Below the pieces are notes generated by a model. That model was not told the DNA's origin. It made no database searches and worked only from the letters and a program-made list of their open reading frames with translations. Below are positions 1 to 5,912 of a stretch of DNA of 6,709 nt, in pieces (within the stretch, counting starts at the first letter, position 1; the number at the start of each line of letters is the position of its first letter). Location: NCBI GenBank assembly GCA_020048295.1, contig JAIFMT010000108.1, positions 1-6,709 of the forward strand, read 5' to 3'. The position numbers and the translations under genes are program-made. The DNA comes from Rhodoferax sp. (lineage in GTDB: Bacteria; Pseudomonadota; Gammaproteobacteria; Burkholderiales; Burkholderiaceae).

Positions 1-773
1 TGGCGGCTATCGCGGTGGCGGTGAGCATGTCGTGGGTGCACGGGCTGGCCTGCGTCAGCCACAAGGGTGATCAGGTGGTGTCTGGTGTTGCTATCAACAT
101 CATTGCTGCTGGCCTAACCGCCGTGCTGGGTGCAGCCTGGTTTCATCAAGGTGGGCAAACGCCGCCGGTGAGCGATGCGGTGCGCATCACTGCCTTGTGG
201 CCAGGTCTGGCCGAGTCGGTGCGTGGCCTGCCGGTGGTGGGGCTGGTGCTGGGCGACGGTCTGCTGGGGCATAACGCGCTGGTGTACCTGGCGCTGCTAT
301 TGGTGCCATTGCTGTGGTGGGGCGTGTTCAGAACGCGGTTTGGTTTGCGGCTGCGCGCGGTGGGCGAGAACCCGCAAATGGTCGATGCCGCCGGGGTGTC
401 GGTGCTGCGCTTGCGCTACACCGCGCTGACGCTCAACGGCGTGCTGTGCGGGTTGGCCGGCAGTTACCTGGTGCTGGCGCAAGGCGCCAGCTTTTCGCCC
501 AACATGACGGCAGGTCGCGGCTTCATGGCACTCGCAGCACTGATCTTTGGCCGCTGGCATCCACTGCGGGCGTTGCTGGCCTGCCTGCTGTTTGGATTTC
601 TGGATGCGGCAGCGATCCGCCTGCAAGGGGTACAGGTGCCGGGGTTGGGCGAAGTGCCGGTGCAGGCCATCCAGGCGCTGCCCTATGTGCTGACGGTGGT
701 GCTGCTGGCCGGGTTCATGGGTAAATCGGTCCCACCCAAGGCGCTGGGTGTGCCTTACAGCAAGGAGCGGTAA
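1..773 (+). CDS. Nucleoside/simple-sugar ABC transporter permease (BmpA-type system, COG1079/YufQ-like), 5' end missing
   Basis: This is the membrane-spanning permease of an ABC importer that, in characterised relatives, takes up nucleosides or simple sugars delivered by a BmpA-like lipoprotein. The reading frame is open to the left edge (first whole codon at position 3), so the start is outside the window; 256 codons remain before the TAA at 771-773. Numbering from the GTG at 15, hydrophobic segments lie near residues 21-43, 87-105, 135-157, 169-198 and 219-236. The cytoplasmic coupling-loop signature of this family (GLRLRAVGENP, residues 110-120, then DAAGVSV) sits between the second and third of these. 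The C-terminal PKALGVPYSKER is also typical. Related proteins have about 300 residues, so roughly 40-50 are probably missing. The partner permease, ATPase and binding protein would be expected upstream but cannot be seen. The substrate cannot be read from this subunit. Confidence 0.9.
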   Translation, partial: AAIAVAVSMSWVHGLACVSHKGDQVVSGVAINIIAAGLTAVLGAAWFHQGGQTPPVSDAVRITALWPGLAESVRGLPVVGLVLGDGLLGHNALVYLALLLVPLLWWGVFRTRFGLRLRAVGENPQMVDAAGVSVLRLRYTALTLNGVLCGLAGSYLVLAQGASFSPNMTAGRGFMALAALIFGRWHPLRALLACLLFGFLDAAAIRLQGVQVPGLGEVPVQAIQALPYVLTVVLLAGFMGKSVPPKALGVPYSKER

Positions 774-785
774 GCTGCCCGTGAC

Positions 786-858
786 CGGTTTTTGATATTA
801 ATAATGGAGCTATCAGCGCATATTCCATAAGGGCTTGAGGCAATTTTTATATATAAGC
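786..858. repeat. AT-rich intergenic element with a degenerate hairpin, resembling Comamonadaceae interspersed repeats
   Basis: The spacer between the permease and the Uma2 gene is much richer in A and T than its surroundings. It contains AGCTATCAGCGC (808-819), then CCATAAGGGCTTGAGGC (825-841) and a T/A run to about 856. The segment 814-835 can fold into an imperfect hairpin (AGC.C.TAT against ATA.G.GCT). From memory, short elements of the form AGCT-N-AGCGC-N-CCATAAG-GCGCT-GAGGC followed by A/T are scattered through Rhodoferax/Polaromonas-type genomes, and this looks like a decayed copy. That match is recollection, not a search. The rest of the 774-918 spacer shows no clear promoter or terminator; the TATATATAA at 848-856 has no convincing -35 partner. 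Confidence 0.4.
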
Positions 859-918
859 GCGGTTGGACCATCATCATTTGAACTGAGCAACGTATTCAGT
901 TGGCTGATAATTCGCTTC

Positions 919-1488
919 ATGGGACTCCCTCAAGCCATCTACCGCATGACCGCCCAGGAATTTGCCGCCTGGGAACTGGACCAACCTGAACGTCACGAGT
1001 TTTTTCGTGGCGAGGTGTTCAAGGTGTTTGGCGTGGGGGGTGCGCGCCGTGAACATGTTCGGGTCAACGTCAACCTGGCATCATTTTTGAATCATCATTT
1101 GCGCGGCTCGCGTTGCCAGGCTTTCATGGCGGACATGAAAGTCCACATCGAAGCCACTGACGACATGTTTTACCCTGACATTCTGGTGACCTGTGACCCA
1201 CGCGACCTGGCTTCGTCCCTGGAGATGCAGCACCCGACGCTGATCATTGAGGTGTTGTCGCCATCAACCGCCACTTTTGACCGGGGTGACAAGTTTCTGA
1301 CCTACCGCTGCATTGATGCCCTGCAGGAATATGCCCTGGTGGACCCGCACAGAAAAACCTTTGAGACGTACCGCCGCCAGCCCAATGGCCGCGACTGGCT
1401 GCTGACACCCGGGCAAGCCGGGGAGGGGCTGGTGCTGAGCAGTGTGGGCCTGACGATGCCCGCAGAGTTGCTGTTTGAGAACGTGTAG
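919..1488 (+). CDS. Uma2 family (DUF820) putative restriction endonuclease-like protein
   Basis: The 189-residue product matches the Uma2/DUF820 family, which has a PD-(D/E)xK nuclease fold and mostly unknown biological roles. From the ATG at 919, family landmarks appear in order: an N-terminal MTAQEFAAWELDQPERHEFF segment (10-29), GEVF (31-34), DMKVHI (72-77), YPDILVTCD (85-93), IIEVLSPST (109-117), DRGDKF (121-126) and LQEYALVD (135-142). The likely catalytic residues are D87, E111 and K125. I prefer ATG 919 because family homology begins there; an in-frame TTG at 835 would add 28 residues unlike the family, encoded by the AT-rich spacer. No good ribosome binding site precedes 919. It is a single gene with no recognisable partner, between an unrelated transporter gene and convergent mnmC. 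The family assignment is secure; a cellular role cannot be given. Confidence 0.85.
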   Translation: MGLPQAIYRMTAQEFAAWELDQPERHEFFRGEVFKVFGVGGARREHVRVNVNLASFLNHHLRGSRCQAFMADMKVHIEATDDMFYPDILVTCDPRDLASSLEMQHPTLIIEVLSPSTATFDRGDKFLTYRCIDALQEYALVDPHRKTFETYRRQPNGRDWLLTPGQAGEGLVLSSVGLTMPAELLFENV

Positions 1489-1539
1489 CCCATCGGCAAC
1501 CGCTTGGGGGGTCTCGTTCAGACAGCGTGCACGCCGGCT

Positions 1540-3378
1540 TCAGGCACGCAGCGGCTGCAATGCTTTGGCCAGGCTGGCCTCGACCGGTAGCGGCTCGGCG
1601 TTCATGCGTGCGGCCAGCAATTCGGCGCACAGCATCGAAAAACTCAGCCCCCGCGAGCCCAGGCCAGCGCAAATCCACAATCCTGGCTGATCGCCCGCCT
1701 CCAGCGCACCGACCACGGGCAGGCGGTCGGCCATGATGCAGCGCGTGCCCTTCCAGGCGTTGACATTGCCGGCGACAAAGCGGCTGTGCAGTGCGTTGGC
1801 CAGCGCTGGCAGCAGCGTTTGCAGATGCTCGAAGTTGCGCGCGTGGTTGTCCGCGTCGCTGCGCTCGGGTTGAGTTGCGGGCTGGTATGACGAGCCGATG
1901 AACCAGGCGCTACCGCCGTCCATCGCGATGTGCGGGATGACGCTGCCCGAGCCGTTCACCGGTGCGCCGGGAAAGGCCGGCTGCGCTGGGTCTGGCGGCA
2001 AATGGGTTTGCCAACTCAGCAGGCCGCGCATGCTCTGGCTGGCAGGCAACGGGTCCAGCTGGGCGCGCCAGTCGGGCGCGTCTTGCGTCAGCGTGTTCAG
2101 TAGCGTGCGTGCGCCGCAGGCATTGGCCAGCACCACGTGCTCGGCCTGCGACAGCACGGCACCGGTGCCGTCCAGCAATTCCCAAATCCCGTTGTCGCGG
2201 CGCAAGCGTGCCACGTCGGCCTGCCCCAGAAAAGTCACGCCCGGCTGGCGCAACCAGGCGCGGACCAGGGCTGCGGGCTTGATCCATGCACCTTGGGGAT
2301 GCCACAGCGCTGCCCCGAGGCCGAGAGCGGCGAGGCTGGCCGGTGCCGCATCGCCCGAGGTTGACCAGTCGCGTCCAGCATCGGGCCAATGGGCTGGCAA
2401 TTTTGGTGTGCCGCCCACCTGGCGCTCGCATACGCCGCTGGGTGCCCACTGCGTACCTTGTGTGAGGTACTGGCGTGCTTGCTGGAGCATCAGCCGCACG
2501 CCTGCGCGCGACAACCGTGACAGGTTGCAGTCGTCGCTCGATACATGCGGCAGCACCAGCCCCACGGGCAGACCGGATGCACCCGCCGCCGGCGCATTGG
2601 CCTGGTCGAGCACCTGCACCTGCCAGCCACGCCGCGCCAGCGCGGCGGCCACGCTGGCACCGGCCAGGCCCGCGCCGACCACAGCGCAGCGCTGGACTGG
2701 CGCGGCGATCGTCTGGCCTGTCGGGCGGGAGTTTTTCAGTTCCCAGGGTGGGTCATAACAGGCGTCAAACGCCACCGCAGCAGTGCCGGGCGAGTCGCTT
2801 TCAGGCAAAAGCAGTTTGAAACCACATTGGCTGAGTGCGGCCTGCCAGCTATCCCGAGCGTTCGCCGCAGTGTCGTCGCAGGCGCGGGCGCTCAACCGGG
2901 TGCCACGCCGGCAGCAGCGCGCCAGCGCTTTGGCGTGCCACAGGGTGGCTGATTCGTCTGGCCACGACGGTGTGCAGGTGAGTGCCACAGCATCCGCTGC
3001 AAACTGCATTTGACGCAGTAATTTGAGGGTCTCACCGACACACAGCGTGAGGATGACTTGTCCCTGGGCCATCAAAAAACGGTGGAAGCCCGGAAGCAGC
3101 CCAAACCACTGTGCGGCCAGTTCTTGCGCCAGTGGTTGCCCGCGCGAGTCGCCCAAACTGGCATCGACCAGTTCAGTGGCGCTGGGCAGGGTATTGGCCA
3201 GAGCCACGTAGTGCAGCACGCGCGGACGGGCAGCGTCGGCTTGCCAGTCTCGCCAGGCTTTGAAAAATGTCTGGCCGTCGCCGAAATCGGTGTCAAGCAC
3301 ACACCAGCGCGGCAGGTGCTGCCAGCGCTGTGTCATGACGCCGGCGGTGGCTGGCAACTTGCCAGGCTGTCCATGCAC
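1540..3378 (-). CDS. mnmC: tRNA 5-methylaminomethyl-2-thiouridine biosynthesis protein MnmC, with shortened, motif-poor methyltransferase domain
   Basis: MnmC normally finishes the mnm5s2U modification at wobble position 34 of certain tRNAs: the C-terminal FAD oxidase converts cmnm5 to nm5, and the N-terminal methyltransferase then makes mnm5. In this 612-residue product the oxidase half is complete: dinucleotide-binding VVGAGLAGA (233-241), ASGLPVGLVLPHVS (267-280), GSS (495-497), DRLPVVG (551-557) and GLGSRGLSFS (572-581). The N-terminal half is recognisable (RWQHLPRWCVLDT 18-30; CCRRGTRL 155-162; ALSQCGF 181-187). However, the usual first 45-60 residues are absent, the SAM-loop motif reads DFGDGQTFF instead of GFGxGxNFL, and the DGF(A/S)Pxx(N)P segment is replaced by LTCTPSWPDES (133-143). 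The start is either GTG 3378, 17 nt after the yggX stop, or ATG 3336; neither has a strong ribosome binding site. It is probably translated from the yggX transcript. Confidence 0.88.
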   Translation of the reverse strand: MHGQPGKLPATAGVMTQRWQHLPRWCVLDTDFGDGQTFFKAWRDWQADAARPRVLHYVALANTLPSATELVDASLGDSRGQPLAQELAAQWFGLLPGFHRFLMAQGQVILTLCVGETLKLLRQMQFAADAVALTCTPSWPDESATLWHAKALARCCRRGTRLSARACDDTAANARDSWQAALSQCGFKLLLPESDSPGTAAVAFDACYDPPWELKNSRPTGQTIAAPVQRCAVVGAGLAGASVAAALARRGWQVQVLDQANAPAAGASGLPVGLVLPHVSSDDCNLSRLSRAGVRLMLQQARQYLTQGTQWAPSGVCERQVGGTPKLPAHWPDAGRDWSTSGDAAPASLAALGLGAALWHPQGAWIKPAALVRAWLRQPGVTFLGQADVARLRRDNGIWELLDGTGAVLSQAEHVVLANACGARTLLNTLTQDAPDWRAQLDPLPASQSMRGLLSWQTHLPPDPAQPAFPGAPVNGSGSVIPHIAMDGGSAWFIGSSYQPATQPERSDADNHARNFEHLQTLLPALANALHSRFVAGNVNAWKGTRCIMADRLPVVGALEAGDQPGLWICAGLGSRGLSFSMLCAELLAARMNAEPLPVEASLAKALQPLRA

Positions 3379-3395
3379 CCGCGGGTGATCGGGGT

Positions 3396-3668
3396 TCAGG
3401 CCTTGGGCGGCACGTAGCCTTGCGCGGCGTCGGCACCGCTGCCGAAAAAGTGGTTTTCCATCTGCCGCGCCAGGTACTGCCTTGCCCGGGCATCGGCCAG
3501 ATTCAGCCGGTTTTCGTTGACCAGCATGGTTTGGTGCTTGAGCCAGTCAGCCCAGGCTTGCTTGCTGACGCTTTGCCAGAGGCGCTTGCCGAGCTCGCCG
3601 GGATAGGGCGGCAGATCAAGCCCCTCAGCTTCCCGACCCAATTTGATGCAGTTCACAGTGCGCGCCAT
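3396..3668 (-). CDS. yggX: Probable Fe(2+)-trafficking / oxidative damage protection protein YggX
   Basis: The 90-residue cytoplasmic protein is full length for the YggX family, which in enterobacteria helps protect or repair iron-sulfur clusters under oxidative stress; an iron-trafficking role is proposed but not fully settled. It starts [16 protein letters not shown], with the family's near-invariant cysteine at position 7, followed by [10 protein letters not shown] (22-31), [19 protein letters not shown] (38-56) and a C-terminal GYVPPKA. The ATG at 3668 is preceded on the minus strand by AAAAGG with 7 nt spacing (AAGG at 3679-3676), a good ribosome binding site that supports this start. 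mnmC follows 17 nt downstream on the same strand, suggesting co-transcription. The 84-bp divergent region shared with the zinc-finger gene must carry its promoter, but I see only weak -10-like hexamers (TAGACT, TATTGA) and no good -35. Confidence 0.93.
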   Translation of the reverse strand: MARTVNCIKLGREAEGLDLPPYPGELGKRLWQSVSKQAWADWLKHQTMLVNENRLNLADARARQYLARQMENHFFGSGADAAQGYVPPKA

Positions 3669-3715
3669 GCTGAAGCCTTTTCAATAGTCTAAAAAGGGCC
3701 AACTTTAGCAAGCTT

Positions 3716-3744
3716 TTGGCATGCGCCGTTGTCTGCGGTAAAAT
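3716..3744 (+). promoter_or_regulatory. Sigma70-type promoter for the zinc-finger gene-dsbB pair
   Basis: TTGGCA at 3716-3721 and TAAAAT at 3739-3744 are separated by exactly 17 bp; each differs from the sigma70 consensus at one position. Transcription would be expected to start about 6-8 nt past the -10, near 3750-3752, that is, 1-3 nt before the ATG at 3753. The mRNA would then be leaderless or almost so, which agrees with the absence of any Shine-Dalgarno sequence before that ATG. An in-frame TTG at 3729 lies inside the promoter spacer and would not be transcribed from here. Confidence 0.75.
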
Positions 3745-3752
3745 CCGCCCCT

Positions 3753-3983
3753 ATGGCAAAAGCAGATACCAAAACGAAAATCGTGGCCGATGGCCTGCGT
3801 TATAAATCCAAAGTGTCGGGTTCGCCGTTCACGGCAGCCACTTCTTTTGGTGCGGCAACGATGTCCTGCTTCCTTTGTGGCAAGCACCGGGCGCGTTCGC
3901 AAATGGTGTCCAAAAAGATTTTGGGCAAGTCACAAGCGGTGTGTTCGCCGTCTTGCAAGGCGCTTGACGAAGCGTCGAAATAG
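3753..3983 (+). CDS. Small four-cysteine zinc-finger-like protein, function unknown
   Basis: I do not recognise a named family for this 76-residue protein. Its first ~36 residues are basic and polar (MAKADTKTKIVADGLRYKSK), followed by a short core with C39-x2-C42 and C64-x3-C68, joined by 21 residues rich in K and R. The spacing and the CFLCGK start of the core resemble the treble-clef C4 zinc finger at the N terminus of ClpX (CSFCGK...C..C), so zinc binding is a reasonable inference. It has no signal peptide or membrane segment and should be cytoplasmic. ATG 3753 fits the promoter placed just upstream; there is no Shine-Dalgarno. The stop is 3 nt before dsbB, so the two are probably one transcript. 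The protein could be a nucleic-acid or protein adaptor; nothing here decides it. Confidence 0.72.
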   Translation: MAKADTKTKIVADGLRYKSKVSGSPFTAATSFGAATMSCFLCGKHRARSQMVSKKILGKSQAVCSPSCKALDEASK

Positions 3984-3986
3984 TTC

Positions 3987-4496
3987 ATGATGTCGGCGTT
4001 CTGGTCGCTGCTGGGCGCCACTCGGCGCGTCTTTGCAGCGATCAGCGTTGTCTGTCTGGCCATGTTGGCTTTTGGCCTGTACTTGCAGTACCACGATGGC
4101 ATTGAGCCTTGCCCGATGTGCATCGTTCAGCGAGATGCTCTTTTGGTTGTAGCTATCTTCGCTGCACTGGCGGGTGCTAGCAGCAAAAAATCCTTGCAAA
4201 TTTCAGGCGCGTTGCTGGTCTTCATCAGCGCGGCTTTTGGGGCGTTTGTGGCAGCACGGCAAAGCTGGTTGCAGTGGTATCCGCCCGAGGTGGCTACCTG
4301 TGGCCGCGACTTCTACGGCATGATCGAGAATTTTCCGCTGAGCCGCGCCATTCCGATGATTTTCAGGGGCAGTGGTGACTGCGCGGTGGTGGACTGGACG
4401 TTTTTGGGTGGCTCGATTGCCAACTGGTCGTTTCTCTCGTTCACCGGATTTGCCGTGCTGGCTTTGTTGATCGTCTGGCGCAAGGCCAGACCCTAG
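3987..4496 (+). CDS. dsbB: Disulfide bond formation protein DsbB
   Basis: DsbB is the inner-membrane quinone reductase that reoxidises DsbA, which introduces disulfides into periplasmic proteins. The 169-residue product has the expected four membrane segments (about 15-34, 51-65, 70-90, 147-164). The first periplasmic loop carries the redox pair C42-PM-C45 followed by R49, matching Cys41/Cys44/Arg48 of E. coli DsbB; the arginine takes part in quinone binding. The second periplasmic loop carries C105 and C132, matching E. coli Cys104 and Cys130. Aligned by eye with E. coli DsbB, the region from CxxC through TM2-TM3 has no insertion. It starts at ATG 3987 (a second ATG follows directly) only 3 nt after the zinc-finger gene and has no strong ribosome binding site, so translation is probably coupled. 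The 3' end converges with ppk2 across 6 bp. Confidence 0.95.
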   Translation: MMSAFWSLLGATRRVFAAISVVCLAMLAFGLYLQYHDGIEPCPMCIVQRDALLVVAIFAALAGASSKKSLQISGALLVFISAAFGAFVAARQSWLQWYPPEVATCGRDFYGMIENFPLSRAIPMIFRGSGDCAVVDWTFLGGSIANWSFLSFTGFAVLALLIVWRKARP

Positions 4497-4502
4497 GCTG
4501 TT

Positions 4503-5696
4503 TTACAGCAGCGCACTGCCCGGGCGTTCGCCCATTTCATAGACCACATGGGCGCGACCCACCAGCATGGTGTCAAGCGTGCCGATGTTTTGCACGTCCT
4601 TGTTGGTATAGGGCAGTTTGTGCAGCACGTAGCGCATGGCATTCAAGCGAGCACGTTTTTTGCAGTCTGACTTGATCACCGTCCAGGGCGCATCGGCCGT
4701 GTCGGTCTCAAAAAACATGGCTTCCTTGGCTTTGGTGTAGTCGTCCCATTTGTCCAGCGAGGCCAGGTCAATCGGGCTGAGCTTCCATTGCTTCAAGGGG
4801 TGCAGCTCGCGTTCCTTGAAACGGCGGCGCTGTTCCTTGCGGCTCACCGAAAACCAGAACTTGATCAGATAAACGCCACTTTGCACCAATTGACGCTCAA
4901 ACAGGGGAGCCTGGTGGATGAACTGCTGGTATTCGTTTTCTGAGCAAAAGCCCATCACGCGTTCGACCCCAGCGCGGTTGTACCAGGAGCGGTCAAACAG
5001 CACAATTTCACCTGCCGTTGGCAAGTGTTGCACATAGCGCTGAAAGTACCATTGCCCGCGTTCGGCATCCGACGGCTTCTCAAGCGCCACCACGCGGGCA
5101 CCGCGCGGGTTCAGGTGTTCCATGAAGCGCCGGATGGTGCCTCCTTTGCCGGCTGCGTCGCGGCCTTCAAACAGGATCACCACGCGCTGACCGGTCTCCT
5201 TGGCCCAGCTTTGCAGTTTCAGCAACTCGACCTGCAGTTTGTATTTTTCCGCCTCGTAGCGCTTGCGCGACATCAGGTTCCGGTACGGATAGCCGCCGGT
5301 GCGCCAGTCGCTGGACAACTCCTCATCGGGTGTCGAGAAGCTGCCAATGGGGTTGCGCTGGCTGTCAAGCAGCATCTGGCGTATGGCGATCACGTCGTCG
5401 GGCGAACTTCCGGCCAGCAAGGTTCGCAGCGCGTCCACCTTGTCCGTGGCACTTTCCAGGATGTCTTTGACCGCCGCCTGCTGGCTGACTTGGGCGGCGT
5501 CCAGGCTTGCCCGCACGGCACGCCGGCTAACACCCGCAGAGGTTTTGGCACCGCTGGTGTCGCCCCGCGCCGTGCGACGCACCGGCTCGGCACCAGTGGC
5601 TGTGGCGGCAGCGCGTCGGCGTGATTTGACGGCAGGACGCGTCGCAGGAGTTGCAGGTTTGACGACCGGTTGGGTGGGCGCTTTGATATCAGTCAT
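4503..5696 (-). CDS. ppk2: Polyphosphate kinase 2 (PPK2) family protein with long basic N-terminal tail
   Basis: PPK2 enzymes transfer phosphate between polyphosphate and nucleoside di- or monophosphates. From ATG 5696 the protein has 397 residues. The kinase core covers about 130-370: Walker A GRDAAGKGG (178-186), a lid-side EKPSDAERGQWYFQRY stretch (206-221), Walker B and phosphate-binding DRSWYNRAGVERVMGF (235-250), then ERELHPLKQWKLSPID (295-310) and KSDCKKRARLNAMRYVL (342-358). This layout fits the single-domain class usually linked to ADP phosphorylation, but the preferred substrate is not proven by sequence. Residues 1-~110 are an extension rich in A, P, T, K and R, predicted disordered by composition; plain single-domain PPK2 proteins have about 300 residues. 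ATG 5696 is preferred over the in-frame TTG at 5723 because an AGG-type ribosome binding site lies just before it. A TAGAAT hexamer at 5730-5725 could be a -10, without a clear -35. Confidence 0.93.
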   Translation of the reverse strand: MTDIKAPTQPVVKPATPATRPAVKSRRRAAATATGAEPVRRTARGDTSGAKTSAGVSRRAVRASLDAAQVSQQAAVKDILESATDKVDALRTLLAGSSPDDVIAIRQMLLDSQRNPIGSFSTPDEELSSDWRTGGYPYRNLMSRKRYEAEKYKLQVELLKLQSWAKETGQRVVILFEGRDAAGKGGTIRRFMEHLNPRGARVVALEKPSDAERGQWYFQRYVQHLPTAGEIVLFDRSWYNRAGVERVMGFCSENEYQQFIHQAPLFERQLVQSGVYLIKFWFSVSRKEQRRRFKERELHPLKQWKLSPIDLASLDKWDDYTKAKEAMFFETDTADAPWTVIKSDCKKRARLNAMRYVLHKLPYTNKDVQNIGTLDTMLVGRAHVVYEMGERPGSALL

Positions 5697-5702
5697 GGGA
5701 TG

Positions 5703-5707
5703 CCTGC
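5703..5707 (-). promoter_or_regulatory. Ribosome binding site deciding the ppk2 start
   Basis: On the minus strand GCAGG lies 6 nt before the ATG at 5696-5694. It supports starting ppk2 at this ATG and not at the TTG codon nine residues upstream, which lacks a comparable site. Confidence 0.6.
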
Positions 5708-5857
5708 GGGGTTTGGTTGTCAATATTCTATGACCCGAATTTGTTGCACTGGCATGACAAATGTGAAACTTTGAAGAAAATCATGGCCGCTCTTTCGCCA
5801 GGGTATCAGCAGATGCCTTGCTTGTTCAGGTTCTCCGCGAGTGTTGCGTATTCTCAA

Positions 5858-5893
5858 GGTGAGCTTGCCCTTCATCACTAAGCTCGGTGAGCT
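5858..5893 (+). other. Repeated GGTGAGCT and two mutually exclusive short hairpins in the CHASE2 gene leader
   Basis: GGTGAGCT occurs at 5858-5865 and again at 5886-5893. Between them lies AAGCTC (5880-5885). GAGCTT at 5861-5866 can pair with AAGCTC at 5880-5885 (6 bp, 13-nt loop), or AGCTC at 5881-5885 can pair with GAGCT at 5889-5893 (5 bp, 3-nt loop), but not both. The element ends 19 nt before the ATG and just before the GAGG at 5897-5900, the only candidate ribosome binding site. Repeat and pairing are seen directly; a regulatory function is unproven. The rest of 5697-5912 shows no convincing forward promoter. Confidence 0.3.
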
Positions 5894-5912
5894 ATCGAGG
5901 CACTGACACTGT

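Noticed and set aside
774..800. Possible terminator after the permease gene (CCGTGACCGG followed by TTTTT).
   Set aside because: The potential stem is only 3 bp; the T-run alone is not sufficient.
1489..1539. Possible bidirectional terminator between the Uma2 gene and mnmC, including the palindrome GCGTGCACGC (1525-1534).
   Set aside because: The palindrome has no loop and no T-run on either side, so it does not look like an intrinsic terminator.
1898..2758. Long forward-strand open frame (286 codons) opposite mnmC.
   Set aside because: The minus strand encodes clear MnmC motifs throughout; the forward product is low-complexity Arg/Ala/Pro/Cys-rich sequence typical of an antisense shadow in GC-rich DNA.
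4151..4190. Stretch inside dsbB (AGCTATC, CGC, GCTAG, then an A-run) resembling the repeat element at 808-845.
   Set aside because: Only about half the positions agree over 36 bases, and DsbB aligns here with the E. coli protein without an insertion, so it is ordinary coding sequence.
5025..5624. Forward open frame of 199 codons opposite ppk2.
   Set aside because: It lies wholly antisense to the conserved PPK2 core and tail and has no recognisable family.
5718..5723. TTGACA on the minus strand before ppk2, a perfect -35 hexamer.
   Set aside because: It lies only 21 nt before the ATG, so any matching -10 would fall on the ribosome binding site or start codon, and none is seen.
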